Positions 33,291 through 43,804 of a DNA stretch of 64,000 nucleotides are shown piece after piece (position 1 is the stretch's first letter; every line of letters begins with the position of its first letter). A model generated the notes under the pieces. It saw only the letters and a program-made list of their open reading frames with translations, did not search any database and had not been told where the DNA came from. A program made the translations under genes and the position numbers. The stretch is from Coenobita brevimanus. Taxonomy: Eukaryota; Arthropoda; Malacostraca; Decapoda; Coenobitidae. Location: assembly GCA_032717465.1 (NCBI GenBank), contig CM064713.1, positions 134,501 through 198,500 on the forward strand, in the 5' to 3' direction.

Positions 33291-33542
33291 CTGCCACATT
33301 GGATCAAATCCTACGGGGTATGGTTTCATCTCGTAAATGTCTGGATACTTGGGGTCCAAGGTGAGTCCTCCATGCTCAATAAGGATTTCCTCAGTGGCAT
33401 TCGCATTGGGCCCAATGTGCCAAGCCGACCCAAATATGTTGAATGAGCGCGAGAAGACATCATTGTAGATAATGCCGGTGTAAATGGAGAAAAGGCTCAT
33501 CAGTAGCAGGATGTACCGACCTCCAAAGAAGATGTTCCAGAT
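33291..33542 (-). CDS. Vha100: Vha100 exon G (second membrane segment and lumenal loop)
   Basis: 84 codons, phase 0 at both ends. The acceptor is TTTCTTATAG before 33542 and the donor GTCAGT after 33291. The start IWNIFFGGRYILLLMSLFSI gives the second membrane segment, followed by YTGIIYNDVFSRSFNIFGSA, one of the best conserved blocks of the family. The rest is the lumenal loop with one N-glycosylation sequon (NAT in PNANATEE) and the closing YPVGFDPMWQ. A short (GA)n run lies just downstream in the intron (33233-33259). Confidence 0.95.
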
Positions 33543-34572
33543 CTATAAGAAAAAGAGAACTAATAACCACCATCTGATAATATCTGTACTATAAGTGTAG
33601 TACATGGCTCAGTGAAAAGCAATATTGTCAACAAAAGAACAATAAACACACTCATGGGACCTTATTTGTTATTATGATATGTAAATATAAACATAACTGA
33701 AGTAGCAAACAAGATTAGACTTGGTGAGGCAAAATAAGTACAGTATATACAGTCTGAGACTTAAGTTCTTTGACTCAACTTAGTATGAGTTCAACCACAG
33801 ATGATGCTTTACTTGTTTTTTGGGTAGGTGGGCGGAGGTATTCAGTGAAAGCTTGATTATCTGTACTCAGAACATCCGGTTTTTGGCATATCCGGGCCAT
33901 GACCAACTGATACAGTACAGTGGTTTGATAATACATAAAATTATCCAAATGATAGCTCCTGTTTAAACAGTGAGTGTCCAGTTGCTAGCGGGCAAGCAAC
34001 GAGTAAACGGGAGTGAGTCTACCCCCCATCCACACCTCCCATTTGTGATCTGCTCTCGAAGGTGGCGGGGTGTGTTTGGTGGGGCAATTGATAAGGAGGG
34101 GAAACCAATACTAGAGAGATGCTCTTGTTTGCTCATTCTTTTGTTCATTCATGTGTGTGAAAATGAGACTATTGATATAAACAATAATGCAATCCATTAC
34201 TAAATCAATCTAAGAAACCTGGTGTTTGGTTTCCGCTGGATTAATCATGATTTCGGACTATTTGGGCACCCTTTCACATCATATTGTGTGATAATTGGGC
34301 TATCACTGTACAGTTATTTAAAAAAAAACACTCAATTATCCGTCATCGCAATATCCGGCCCAATGCAATATCCAGCGCTATTTGCTCAGCTCCATTAAAA
34401 CAATATCTCGCGAAATTACAGAACATCTGGCTAAGAAACAGAAAGCAATTGGCCTTCTAGCTCTGACATGGGACCCAATTGGCATGTGAGCAGATTCAAA
34501 CCAAATCTAGTTAATCTTGGATCTCGCTCTCTCTTTCTCTCCCTACTGCCATGTGAGGTGAACACAACAACC
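33543..34572. other. Intron F-G, part next to exon G
   Basis: No gene. Text around 33850-33960 and 34240-34400 contains ATCCGG / CCGGAT-type motifs seen at the ends of the Tigger-like MITEs nearby, so an eroded DNA element is likely here, but its ends were not fixed. Confidence 0.4.
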
Positions 34573-34768
34573 ATATGCTGTCTATCTATCTATAGGCAGA
34601 TGCCACTGTCCCAAAGGATGGCCACAAGCAAACTGCTTCCATGTCATTCTATCCTCTGCCATTTGGCTGCCCTCTCTCTCCATCTTACACCTCCCTCTTT
34701 CACACATCTCCACTCAATCCCTCAATCTTATCCTTGATATCCCCCCTTATCTCCCCCACAATGACATA
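34573..34768 (-). mobile_element. LINE-G 3' end, part 1
   Basis: The TATC tail, then the box with GGATGGCCACAAGCAAACTG and the C-terminal region in reverse. A MITE interrupts it at 34769, and it resumes at 35203. Confidence 0.8.
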
Positions 34769-35200
34769 CAGTTAGACCTCACTGTAACGGACATATTGGG
34801 GCCCATGCCATTCCGAAAAATGAGAAATTCCGATAAAAGCGACATCCGGACTTCCCCCTGCTAATCCGGAATTATTCCGATATATCAGACATTAGTCCGG
34901 ATTGCACGAACAGTTTTTAAACTGCTCTGACTACCACTGCTGTACTGTACTGTGTTATAACTTCACTACATTAATCAAATGGTATAATATATATAATAAT
35001 ACTGTACTGTACACTCATAAACATGTCTTTTATTTACCCTATTGTGGTGAACACAGCTGAAGTGGTCAGGCAGTCCGGGCTGCCTCTGGCTTTATCAGAC
35101 TTTTTCCAGCATATAGGAATTTAGTCTGGTAGCTCCTCGAGTCCGATAAAAGCGAATTACGGTCTATCGAAGTCCGTTATATCAAGGTTTTACTTTACTG
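34769..35200. mobile_element. MITE with CAGTTAGACC / CAGTAAAGTA ends
   Basis: The ends are imperfect inverted repeats. The left reads CAGTTAGACCTCACTGTAAC and the right reads in as CAGTAAAGTAAAACCTTGAT, and both continue with a CGGAC motif. The left flank is TA and the right flank CA, perhaps a mutated TA. It is 432 bp with repeated TCCGATAAAAGCGA-type text near both ends and no ORF. It belongs to the same broad group as the MITEs at 28346 and 48282. Confidence 0.75.
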
Positions 35201-35202
35201 CA

Positions 35203-35312
35203 TAAGTGACATGAACTTCAGCACCATACCATTCCTTCACTTCCTCATATTATCTCTTTGTCTCTCTCCACGTAACTCCACACGTTCCTCTCAAATAAAT
35301 CATCTGCTGTGC
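35203..35312 (-). mobile_element. LINE-G 3' end, part 2
   Basis: It resumes LINE-G: GTCTCTCTCCACGTAACTCC followed by an ACGTTCCTCTCAAATAAATC segment, equal to the reverse of about 19845-19880. Confidence 0.75.
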
Positions 35313-35319
35313 AGGTGTT

Positions 35320-36170
35320 TAATTAGCTACTTCAAACCAACAGTAACTACGAAATACCTACATTGTTAAGAGTAATTGCAAATTCAAAGTTAAATTACAA
35401 AAAACATATTAATCAAGTAGTTAGAGAGGGTAACTTGCATATCAGAAATCTGTACTCTATGAGAAAATTCCTGAACAGACATTGCCTCTTAACACTGGTC
35501 CATGCAGTGGTCTTGTCTCGTGTTGATTATTGTAATTCACTGTGGACTGGTCTTCCAAATAATATAGTAACAAGAGTTCAGTCTGTGCTGAACAGGGGAG
35601 CAAGGCTTATATTTGGTCTCTCCCTGAGAACCTCGACTACCCCATCCCTTATTGAGCCGCGTTGGTTACCAGTAGAGGCTAGAATTGAATTTAAACTGTG
35701 TCTTATTACATTCAAGGTACTGAGTTTGGTGAACCAAAGTATCTTGCTGAACTGCTAAAATTCCAATCAGCAAGCCCAGGTGCGATGTTACGTAGTGAAG
35801 ATGATTCCTTGCATCTTGAAGAGCCTGGAGCCACTCACCAATCATCTTTCTTTCTTTGTTCTTTTGTGTATAGCGCCCCAAGGTTATACAACATATTCCC
35901 GTTGTCCATGAGACAATTCTCTTCTGCTGAATCCTTTAACAGACAGCTGAAAGCCTTTCTCTTTTCAAAATGCTACAACCTGGAGAGAGGTACTGTGATG
36001 AATAATTATAAGGTTAATTATTACCACTTTCACATTCTTTTACTGATGAAGTTTGTATTGTAAATGTGAACCATCACAATTTTTGTAACTGTAAAAATAA
36101 TGTATATGTGTATTGTGAGCTAGTGAATTCCCAATGGAAGAACTGGCGCTTTTGAGAAACAAAAGACCAG

Positions 36171-36205
<35 letters not shown>

Positions 36206-36215
36206 TATTATTAAT
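35320..36215 (+). mobile_element. CR1/L2-like LINE (LINE-L) 3' part, (ATT)n tail
   Basis: The plus frame 35363-35758 reads KHINQVVREGNLHIRNLYSM, then LVHAVVLSRVDYCNSLWTGL, VQSVLNRGARLIFGL and IEPRWLPVEARIEFKLCLIT. The continuation in another frame (35720-36063) gives EPKYLAELLKFQ, SAPRLYNIFPLSMRQ and FNRQLKAFLFSKCYN. This is the C-terminal region of L2/CR1-group elements. One frameshift lies near 35710. It ends in (ATT)n at 36172-36213. 5'-truncated. Confidence 0.88.
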
Positions 36216-36722
36216 CCATCCATCATCCAATCCTACGTTGCCCCAGAGAAGGGTAGGAGCCCGGGGCTCGGCAGTTGGTCCCGACATTTAAGATGAGAGT
36301 GACCAGCCTCACTCATCCATGAGTGGCATTACATGAGCAATAAACCCCAACCATCCCTTGGATATAAACCTTCACTGGCTCAATCCGATTGGAGTGCAGT
36401 AATTACCCACTAAACCACCAGGTGCCAAAATTGTTATATGGTTACCACTCAGCATAGTAAATGGTTTCCTGGTGTACAGGAAACCATTTGGCTTGTCACT
36501 CTGTGTAGAATCACCCACAGGCAGAGGGAAGAGGAAAGAATGAAGGAATGAAAGATGGAAGAGGGACTGTAAAGTCACCTGTATGCAGAAGGACAAGGAA
36601 AGACTGAAGGAAAGAGAGACAGAGGAGGATGGAAGGAAAGAAGGATGGAGGAGAGGAAAGGGCAGACGTCTGAGAGCAGCACTACAATGAGTGAGTGGAT
36701 GGTGAGTGTCCCCACCTACCAC
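36216..36722 (-). mobile_element. SINE-S type B, full length
   Basis: Reading the minus strand from 36722: the head GTGGGGACACTCACCATCC, a pyrimidine-rich stretch, then the shared body (GTGACAAGCCAAATGGTTTC and AACCATTTACTATGCTGAG). From about 36425 it then continues not with the hairpin and LINE-G box but with a different 3' module (GTGGTTTAGTGGGTAATTAC, GGATGAGTGAGGCTGGTCAC, GGGCTCCTACCCTTCTCTGG) ending in GGATGATGGATGG. This copy defines the body-plus-alternative-tail arrangement. Confidence 0.85.
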
Positions 36723-37306
36723 AAATTATATTATTATTATTACTGTTGTTCTGAAGCCACACTCATCTACATGTCAGCTTGATGGACTGCCGGAAAACAG
36801 CTTAACACTCCCTGAGATCATAAGCTGAGGCTATAATTACTGAAATTTCTTCACAGACTGTTCGTCTTCAGTATCCCTATTTTCTCATCATCAATGCTAC
36901 TTATCAGAATTGAATGACCTAGAACAGTCTAACAGCTTCCAAATTTATAATTTCAGCTCATGATATCCGGGGCTGCAAACAACGGTCTTACAAATCTAAT
37001 TCTAGATGAGCTTGCTTGTATAAAACTAAATGTCTTTACAAATATTTTGACTTTGAGGGCAGCAGAAATGTCACTACAAATCAATGTATGGAACACTCAT
37101 GCAAGCAGAATAACACACACTGCATACTAAAATTAGACAATTAAGTAAATACATGTCCTGGTATCTATCATTCTTGATCCCACACTGTTGCACAGAGTTA
37201 ACAGAGATACTTTTTGTAGCTATTCTACATGACAAGATATGGATCTATTTTCGAAGAGGCAATTGATAAAAATGGTCTCTCTCTACAACCATTGCAATTA
37301 GTATCT
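36723..37306. other. Unassigned intron stretch
   Basis: It starts with a short ATT run. The segment 36955-37040 (CTCATGATATCCGGG, AACGGTCTTACAAATC) is loosely repeated near 44190-44235, so it belongs to an unnamed dispersed repeat. No gene. Confidence 0.45.
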
Positions 37307-37310
37307 TTAA

Positions 37311-37684
37311 CCCATTAACTGCTCTATACAGCTTGGGCTGTTCCAAGTGCAACTGCTCAATACAGCCCTGGCTGCGCAGGTGAATTTAGAATATAGTGTC
37401 ATGGTGACCAAGGTCGACCCATGCAAGCATGTTTGAGCCTTCAAAACCGAAACCGAAACTGAAAAAGAAATGAAAACCATACATTCCAATAGGGAATCAG
37501 ACACTTTGATGTTCATCCATAGCTTTACCAAGGTAAATATTGAGCTAATATTTTGTTACTACATACTTTGGCATGTGTTCTCTCAATTCCTAAGACAAAA
37601 TTTGACCTTTGGGAAGTTTCATTTTTACTCCTATGTCTGCGCACCACAGACACCTCCAAAAAACCGCCATGCGCAGTTAACGGG
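37311..37684. mobile_element. Short piggyBac-like MITE, TTAA target
   Basis: It is flanked by TTAA at 37307-37310 and 37685-37688. The ends are CCCATTAACTGC and, from the right, CCCGTTAACTGC. 374 bp, no transposase. The ends differ from those of the 2.48-kb element at 29491, so it is a separate family. Confidence 0.8.
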
Positions 37685-37999
37685 TTAATCACTGAGAAGC
37701 ATATGTTTTGCTTATCAAAAAAACAGACCTGCAGGGTGGAGCAAGAGAATTTTTGAGGGTCTGAAAGAATAAATAGATTTATGACTTAATCATACACTGC
37801 CTCCTGATGCCTTGCACTTCTCATACTTCAGACTTTGCTGTTTCTACTCCTAAATCCTACCCATCCCATTTAATAGTGGGAAACCTGATAACAATGATGA
37901 TGAGAACTAAAAAACTGAGTAAAGCTCATGGTGAAGTAAATCAGTCCCACACAGCAAAATGCCAAAACATCTCTACAGTACAGTGTAAGAGGAACTGAC

Positions 38000-38139
38000 C
38001 TCGCCTGACATCCTGGCAGCTATGAGGGCCTTCTCACGCAACACCATCCATCCAGCAAACAGCATCATGAGAAACCCATGTCCTGCATCACCAAACATGA
38101 CCGCAAAGAGAAAGGGGAAGGTGGCTGTGGTGTACAGAG
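38000..38139 (-). CDS. Vha100: Vha100 exon F (first membrane segment)
   Basis: 140 nt: two bases completing an Ala codon begun in exon E, then 46 codons. The acceptor is CTTCCTAG and the donor GTCAGT. It encodes [20 protein letters not shown] then [18 protein letters not shown]. The [14 protein letters not shown] block is the most recognisable signature of subunit a and forms the first membrane segment. The last residues (IAARMSGE) start the loop to exon G. Family members usually have F rather than A in the GDFGHG position. Confidence 0.97.
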
Positions 38140-38362
38140 CTAGGAAGATGGGAAGAGGAGAAATATTAATGCTGAGATCCATTAATGATTGGTTAAGAAC
38201 ACTCAACCTTGCTTCAAATATATGAATAAATACAGCCCTATGATATACAAATAATGCCTAATTCATTACTACAACCATTCAAACTACTGTAATAAACAAT
38301 AATGGATCAAGTGCTTAAAAAACTAAAAATATCAACAAATACATATGACCAAAGCTACTAAC

Positions 38363-38513
38363 CAGGGTTGACTTCTCGGTAGCTTGCAACTCCATATGCA
38401 TCAATGAGTGTCTGGAAGCCTGTAGTGAACTTGTTGGTGCGGTGGAAGGTGGGTGGAGCTATGGTGGTGTGCATTCGGTTCACTATTGGCTGCATTGAAC
38501 TCCCTGACTTCTC
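38363..38513 (-). CDS. Vha100: Vha100 exon E
   Basis: 151 nt. It starts in frame with GAG after the acceptor TATTCCAG and ends with one base of the Ala codon shared with exon F, before GTTAGT. The protein reads [20 protein letters not shown], then [20 protein letters not shown] and [10 protein letters not shown]. It has the family blocks NRM-T, PPT-NKFT-GFQ-I-DAYG and YREINP, the end of the cytosolic domain. The intron to exon F is only 223 bp, the sole short intron in the window. Confidence 0.96.
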
Positions 38514-40180
38514 CTGGAATATGGAACAGTGTGGATTATAATAAGAATACAGAAAGGTTAGGATATATCGCGAGGCAGGTTCTAAGAATGTTCACAAAAT
38601 ACAATCTTCACATTATATAATTACATGTACTTCAATGGAGAAAGTAGGTTAGATTCTGTGAGGCCAAAGAAAGTACAATTAAGTTCTGTGTGAAGCTGGA
38701 GAAATTAGGGTTAGGTTCTGTGTGAGGCCATTGGAAGTTAATATAGTCATCTAAACATGTTTAATTTCTGATAAAGAATAGCACTTTTACTAACCAAAGA
38801 AATACCTGAACAAAACAAGGCTCTGAAACAACTAAATAATCAGCTGACACACCATGAACATGCTGGCAAACAGCTGACACAACAACCTTTGTTTATAATA
38901 ACAACAAAGCCCAAGACAGACAGACACTATCTTATGGGCCACCTTAGAATGCCATTTTGGCACTGATTTACCCTAATCAGTGCTGATTTCTGAAAACCTA
39001 ACCCAAATTATGCTCATTTAACCTATTCTCATTTATCCCAGCCTACCCATACCTAACCTAAATTTTCCTAATCTAACCTAAATCATCCAAATCTAACCTT
39101 ATCTATGCTAATTTATGCTAACCTAATACCCAAATAATAACCCCTAAACATACTGAAGAGAGTGGATCAATAAAGTTTACACTGATTCTGCTACTCTTGA
39201 TCATGAACCAGACAACCCGTTTCTCTCGTATTTCTCACAACTTTGTGAGCCTGCACTATCATCAATGTACTGTATTTTGTCAGTGAATATGAATTACTCA
39301 CAACCATTCCTAATCAGTAACTTCTGTTCTTCTGAATATGACACTTCTCAAAACATTTCTTCTTTTAGTTAATCCCTTAATGGCCAAGAGGTAATACATT
39401 AGTGTGCACCACACTCTGGCACCGGGATCGTTTTTTTGAATTTCGAATATCAATTTTTTTTCTTTTTCTTACAGATGTGAACAGAATCATCTGGCACACC
39501 TGGGAACATGTTTTTTTAGCTTCTTAAACCCATCATATGATTTATGGAAAAATTCATAAAATAACTAGACACTCACCAATGACATGTAAACCAATGGATG
39601 ATAACATGCAAGCTGAACTGACTGCCTGAGTGCTTGGGATGGTAGAGTACAGTCATGTAAACGTAACACTGACTTTCGTTCCTTTCCCATAAATGTTCAG
39701 AGTTTTTTATAGATTGTGCTAAGTTGACACCCTTGGCACTAATATAGTGTAGCCTTGTACACCCTGTCCTGGATACAACACTGAGATGCATTTGGGAAAC
39801 CCATTGTTGAGCCGGGGTATCATTAACCGGGGACATTATAATACAGAAGGTATAGGGATGTGTTAGTGAGAGTTGGAATCCCTTCCCAACCAAGCCTAAA
39901 ACCCACCCAAATGGGTCTAAAACCAAGTTCCTAGCTCACCTAAACCCCCAAACAGCTTTCAAACAAGCTAAACTAAGCCTAAAAGCAGCCTATAACTCAC
40001 CTAAACCCAAAAATAAAATCTGAAAATCATCAAAAATAAGTCTGGAGAAAAATCAAACTTAGTAAACTGTACACAAAAATGATAGTGTTCACCTCACACC
40101 CGTGACTAAAGCACATTAATCTAAGCCTAAAAACGGTTTGTAAATCAACCTAAACACAAAATTCAATTATAAAATATCAT
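38514..40180. other. Intron D-E, left half
   Basis: No gene. 39000-39130 and 39880-40020 have scattered CCTAA-type words (AACCTAA, AAGCCTAAA), too irregular to call telomeric. Near 39380-39540 the text ATGGCCAAGAGGTAATACAT with a following T-rich stretch looks like an eroded DNA element. Confidence 0.4.
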
Positions 40181-40445
40181 CAAAATCGGTCAGAAAGGAA
40201 ACCATCAGATAAAAACCCATCGGATAACCAAGGATTGGCCATCGATGGGAGGAGAAGGGTGTTAATTTTTTTACATCACTATGGCGGGGTACTGTATAGC
40301 AACTGATCGTACAGCAGGATATGGGTGTAATGTAATAGGGTTGTGTCAAGTGAAGACCTACTGCATTACGAATTATCGCATAACAAGGTCGATATAACAA
40401 GAGTTAAATGGGGTTAGGAGGGGAGACCTCGACCACAATGTCTTA
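40180..40445. mobile_element. Tigger-like MITE fragment
   Basis: CATCGGATAACCAAGGATTG followed by GCCATCGATGGGAGGAGAAG closely matches 7582-7630, and the GGCGGGGTACTGTATAGCAA part matches the inner end of that element. 40325-40400 (GGGTTGTGTCAAGTGAAGAC, CGCATAACAAGG) is shared with 13640-13700. Ends were not resolved. Confidence 0.55.
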
Positions 40446-40477
40446 AAAAAAAAAAAAAAACGCTTCCCGAAGTTTGT

Positions 40478-41031
40478 CCTATACTGTATTTAGATTTGGA
40501 GAAAGCCTTGAACATGGGACCCTATAAGAGACTAATGTTGAAACTAGAGCATATAGAAGGACTGAACGGAAACCTCCTGGAATGGATGACAGACTTTTTG
40601 AGAGAGACAAATGAAGACAGTAATAAAGAACAGGATGTCTAGATGGAGGGAAGTAACAAGTGGAGTCCCACAGGGCTCGGTGTTGGTGACAATAGTGTTC
40701 CTGATTTATGTAAATGATATGGTAGATGGAGTGAACAGTTATGCAAGTCTGTTTGCTAATGATGCAAAGACCTTGAGGAAGGTTGAGGTTGAGGAGGACT
40801 GTAAAATGCTGCAGGAGTATCTGGATAGGATACATGACTGGAGCTGGATGTGGGAAATGAAATTCAACACAAAGAAATGTAAAATATTGGAAATGGGCAA
40901 AAGTACCAAGAAGCCATCACTGAATTATTTGATGGATAATGATCCAATCACAAAAGCAAGAGAAAAGAGAGATTCGGGAGTGCTGGTCCAGGATAGCTTG
41001 TCACATGAAAAACACATTAAAAAGACAGTTA
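40478..41031 (+). mobile_element. CR1-B2, RT segment
   Basis: It starts with PYKRLMLKLEHIEGL-like text near 40520. A 161-codon frame then covers MKTVIKNRMSRWREVTSGVP, QGSVLVTIVFLIYVNDMVDG, a catalytic FADD changed to FAND (near 40755), and LGVLVQ-type text near 40975. A Harbinger-like element interrupts it. The uninterrupted YVNDM region here documents the empty site of the LINE-G insertion in CR1-B1. Confidence 0.9.
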
Positions 41032-42304
41032 GGCCCTCCACACACGGGCCACATTTCAGTGGACAGTGGCTACCAGTTTTTCGTGGCAAGAAATAAAAAG
41101 CACGTGTTTCTATGGAAGCACGCACACGAGCCAATTTTTAGTGCCAGCCGCAAAAAAATGGCAACCGGGTCGGGTCCATTTCACCTGCCACGCCACGGTG
41201 GCTCGCCACTGGTGACCGATGATATGTGCTGTTAATTCAAATGGCAGCCCACACACGGGCCACTCTGAGGTGGCACTAGTGAATGGACTGGTATTGTTGA
41301 CGGTCCATTCCCTACCCAAGGTCATGCGTCTACCCCACGTCCTCTCCCTAACCAAGGCCATTTTCCTTCCCAAGGTTACATGCGTAAACAAGATCATTCC
41401 TAAAATAAAAGTTACACCACACTACAAAGTCGTTCAGAGCTTGAAGTTCGCAAAGGTCTACAGTTTGTACCAGGTAACGCTGTCAGTGTCTTCCCCAGTG
41501 CCAGACAGAATGTCATGTATTCCAAGCGAAACTGAACAGTCTGACTGATTCATTTACATATTTCATTTATTGGTAGCATGTTGGCGGATTTTTCCTAGCA
41601 GTGGCACAGTTCTTTGATAAATCAGTGTTGCATGCTTTGTTAATATCAATATATTTGCCACTAGGTTTCATCATTTTCAGAAAAGCAAAACATTAAGCCA
41701 TTATCTTAAATATCTGTGGAAAGTATTGCTATGTTTTACAGTTTATTTTAGTGCAACATCCTTACACTTGCAAAAATAGAATGTCTCATTTATTTTATGA
41801 CATGTGGTTAATTTACTCACAAGTTCTCTCATTAAAATTCTTGTGCAATGTGTATGTGTTTTTCTATACAGTATTTATCTTATGATAACTGCAAGTCTAT
41901 TCTTCTGTTGGTACACACTTCCTCATGTTTGTGTTCAGACATGAAACTGAAGGCCCAACTGCAGTCAGCAGGTCATCAAAAGAGGCACAGGTCATTCTAA
42001 AATAGTTTGTAACTTCTCTGAGTACATTTTAAGTCTTCAAATAGGGTATAAAACTGACCCCTGTTAAGCCTATGGCTGATTATTGGATGCACCCAGTACT
42101 TTCATACAAGTCTTCCTTTCATATTTTGAGGAGCTCAGCAATGACACATGCCACCTATTCAACATCCATGATGGAACTGCTTGTGGTTGCCATGAAAAAG
42201 TGGCCCGTGAGCAGGATGTAATAGCATCCCTCTTCACTTTTTAGTGGCGCCACGAAAAAGTGGCAGCCACCGTCCACTGAAAAGTGGTTCGTGTGCGGAG
42301 GGCC
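41032..42304. mobile_element. PIF/Harbinger-like element, TTA target
   Basis: It is flanked by TTA at 41029-41031 and 42305-42307. The ends are long inverted repeats: GGCCCTCCACACACGGGCCA on the left and GGCCCTCCGCACACGAACCA reading in from the right, both continuing to TTTCAGTGGAC. A 3-bp TTA/TAA-type duplication and GGCCCTCC-type ends fit PIF/Harbinger. Removing it restores the CR1-B reading frame exactly (KKTV, then RETYKLLTNIRV). At 1,273 bp it has no transposase or Myb-like ORF, only subterminal GTGGC / GCCAC repeats, so it is non-autonomous. Confidence 0.9.
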
Positions 42305-42806
42305 TTAGAGAGACATATAAACTCTTGACTAACATAAGAGTAGCATTTCATTATATGGATAAGGAGATGATGAAAAAATTGATAGTGACAATGATCCGCC
42401 CCAGGTTAGAATATGCAGCAGTAGTGTGGTCCCCACACAAAAAGAAGATATAAACAAAATTGAGAGAACACAAGGAACAGCAACCAAGATGGTCCCCAGC
42501 CTGGCAGATTTGTCATACAGAGAGAGGCTGGAAAAGTTGGATTTGCCTTCCTTAGAGGAAAGGAGAGAGAGGAGCAATATGATTGCAGTGTTCAGGACCA
42601 TGATGGGAGTTGATAATACTGACAGAGAAGATCTGTTTGTATGGGATAAAAGAGTAACAAAGAACAGGGAATGAAACTGAAGAAACCAAGCTGCTTGAAG
42701 GATATCAAGAAATATAGTTTTCCTTATAGATGCATAGACCTGTGGAATAGCCTGGACAAAGAGATCGTCGAGTCTAAAAACTTAAACGAGTTTAAAGCAA
42801 AATCTG
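42305..42806 (+). mobile_element. CR1-B2, C-terminal part
   Basis: RETYKLLTNIRVAFHYMDKE, LIVTMIRPRLEYAAVVWSPH, YRERLEKLDLPSLEERRERS and FPYRCIDLWNSLDKEIVESK appear over three frames. Frame changes lie near 42450 and 42670. Confidence 0.9.
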
Positions 42807-42999
42807 TCTATCTATCTATCTATCTATCTATTGCCAGACGCCATAATCCCGTAAGGGGTGGCCATTTGTCTCTGAGTTAGTTGTTTTACGGGGAGGTGCA
42901 CTAGCCCTCCACCAACCCACTTGTTGACACGTAGGGAGCACGTATGGTTTGGTTATATGGTTACCACCCAGCGCTGTAAATGGTTTCCTGGCTTACAGG
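42807..42999 (-). mobile_element. SINE-S type A, 5'-truncated
   Basis: 193 bp flanked by AATCTG at 42801-42806 and 43000-43005. It contains the tail, the terminal box, the hairpin box and part of the body, ending in the GGTTTCCTGGCTTACAGG segment. 5' truncation is typical of LINE-driven insertion. Confidence 0.88.
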
Positions 43000-43080
43000 A
43001 ATCTGACTTACTGAAAAACAAAGACAGGACACCATGAGCGTAGCTCATTTCCTGTATATCACAACTAGGTACATACACAC
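43000..43080 (+). mobile_element. CR1-B2, 3' untranslated end
   Basis: GCGTAGCTCATTTCCTGTAT followed by ATCACAACTAGGTAC matches the reverse of 24347-24390. The copy ends near 43080. Confidence 0.85.
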
Positions 43081-43591
43081 GGGAGACAAGCAGCGGTGGG
43101 GGAGGGTTAAGGGATGGGAGGGAAACAACCAGGTGTGGGGGAAGGCTGAGGGACAGGAAGACATGCCTGGCAGTGCTGAATGTGGTGGGAGATGGAGGAG
43201 GGACTGGGAAGGGAGAAGAGAAGGGATGGAGGGAGGAAGGGAGGACTGAGTGACCCTCGTCTCAAACTTAGGGAGAGGTGGGGTGTCGGACTAGCGAGGC
43301 CAAGGACATTCAAATTATTCGGATTGTGGAAATGTTCCTCTATTTCTTGTGTTCGGTCTAGTGAAGCACCAGTTATCAATGCGCTGGATAATAGGTTATG
43401 GGTGTACAGTGTTAGTTCACACCTAAAATGGTGAAAACATAAGTGCTAGAGAATAGGATCGCTGGGTAAAATAAATATTTATATATTTTTCATCGTTACT
43501 CAACTAATTCAGATTATCAGATAATTTTTTCCTTCAGATACAGACACTGATTTTAATAGGCTTCTGTTTGCCAATTTACAGCACTACTTAC
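43081..43591. other. Intron D-E beside exon D
   Basis: A purine-rich stretch (43085-43250), then unassigned sequence. No gene. Confidence 0.5.
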
Positions 43592-43804
43592 TGTGCCCTT
43601 CCTTAGTGCTCCCTGAATCCTGGCAAGATCAGCAGTGGGAATCCAGCACTCAGCAATGAGACACTTGTTGGTTACATCAAGGTTGAGCATGTTCAGGGTG
43701 TGGTAGATGGCCTTAATCTTGCGCACCTTGATGAACCATGTCCGCAGGTGCTTGGCAGCTCCTGCCAGCATCCTGTGACGATGGTCTGTTGTCTGGGTCA
43801 GAAC
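43592..43804 (-). CDS. Vha100: Vha100 exon D
   Basis: 71 codons in phase 0 at both ends. The acceptor is CCCATCACAG before 43804 and the donor GTAAGT after 43592. It reads VLTQTTDHRHRMLAGAAKHL, RTWFIKVRKIKAIYHTLNML, NLDVTNKCLIAECWIPTADL and ARIQGALRKGT. The WFIKVRK-KAIYHTLN-N-DVT-KCLIAE-W-P block is diagnostic of the distal lobe of the cytosolic domain that meets the peripheral stalks. The frame stays open past the donor, but the continuation does not match the family. Confidence 0.97.

Noticed and set aside
39000..39130. Interstitial telomere repeat (CCTAA)n
   Set aside because: The words are irregularly spaced and interrupted; no tandem run of five or more units exists.
43553..43591. Read-through of exon D past its donor
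   Set aside because: The residues after the GT do not match the family, while exon E continues the protein exactly.
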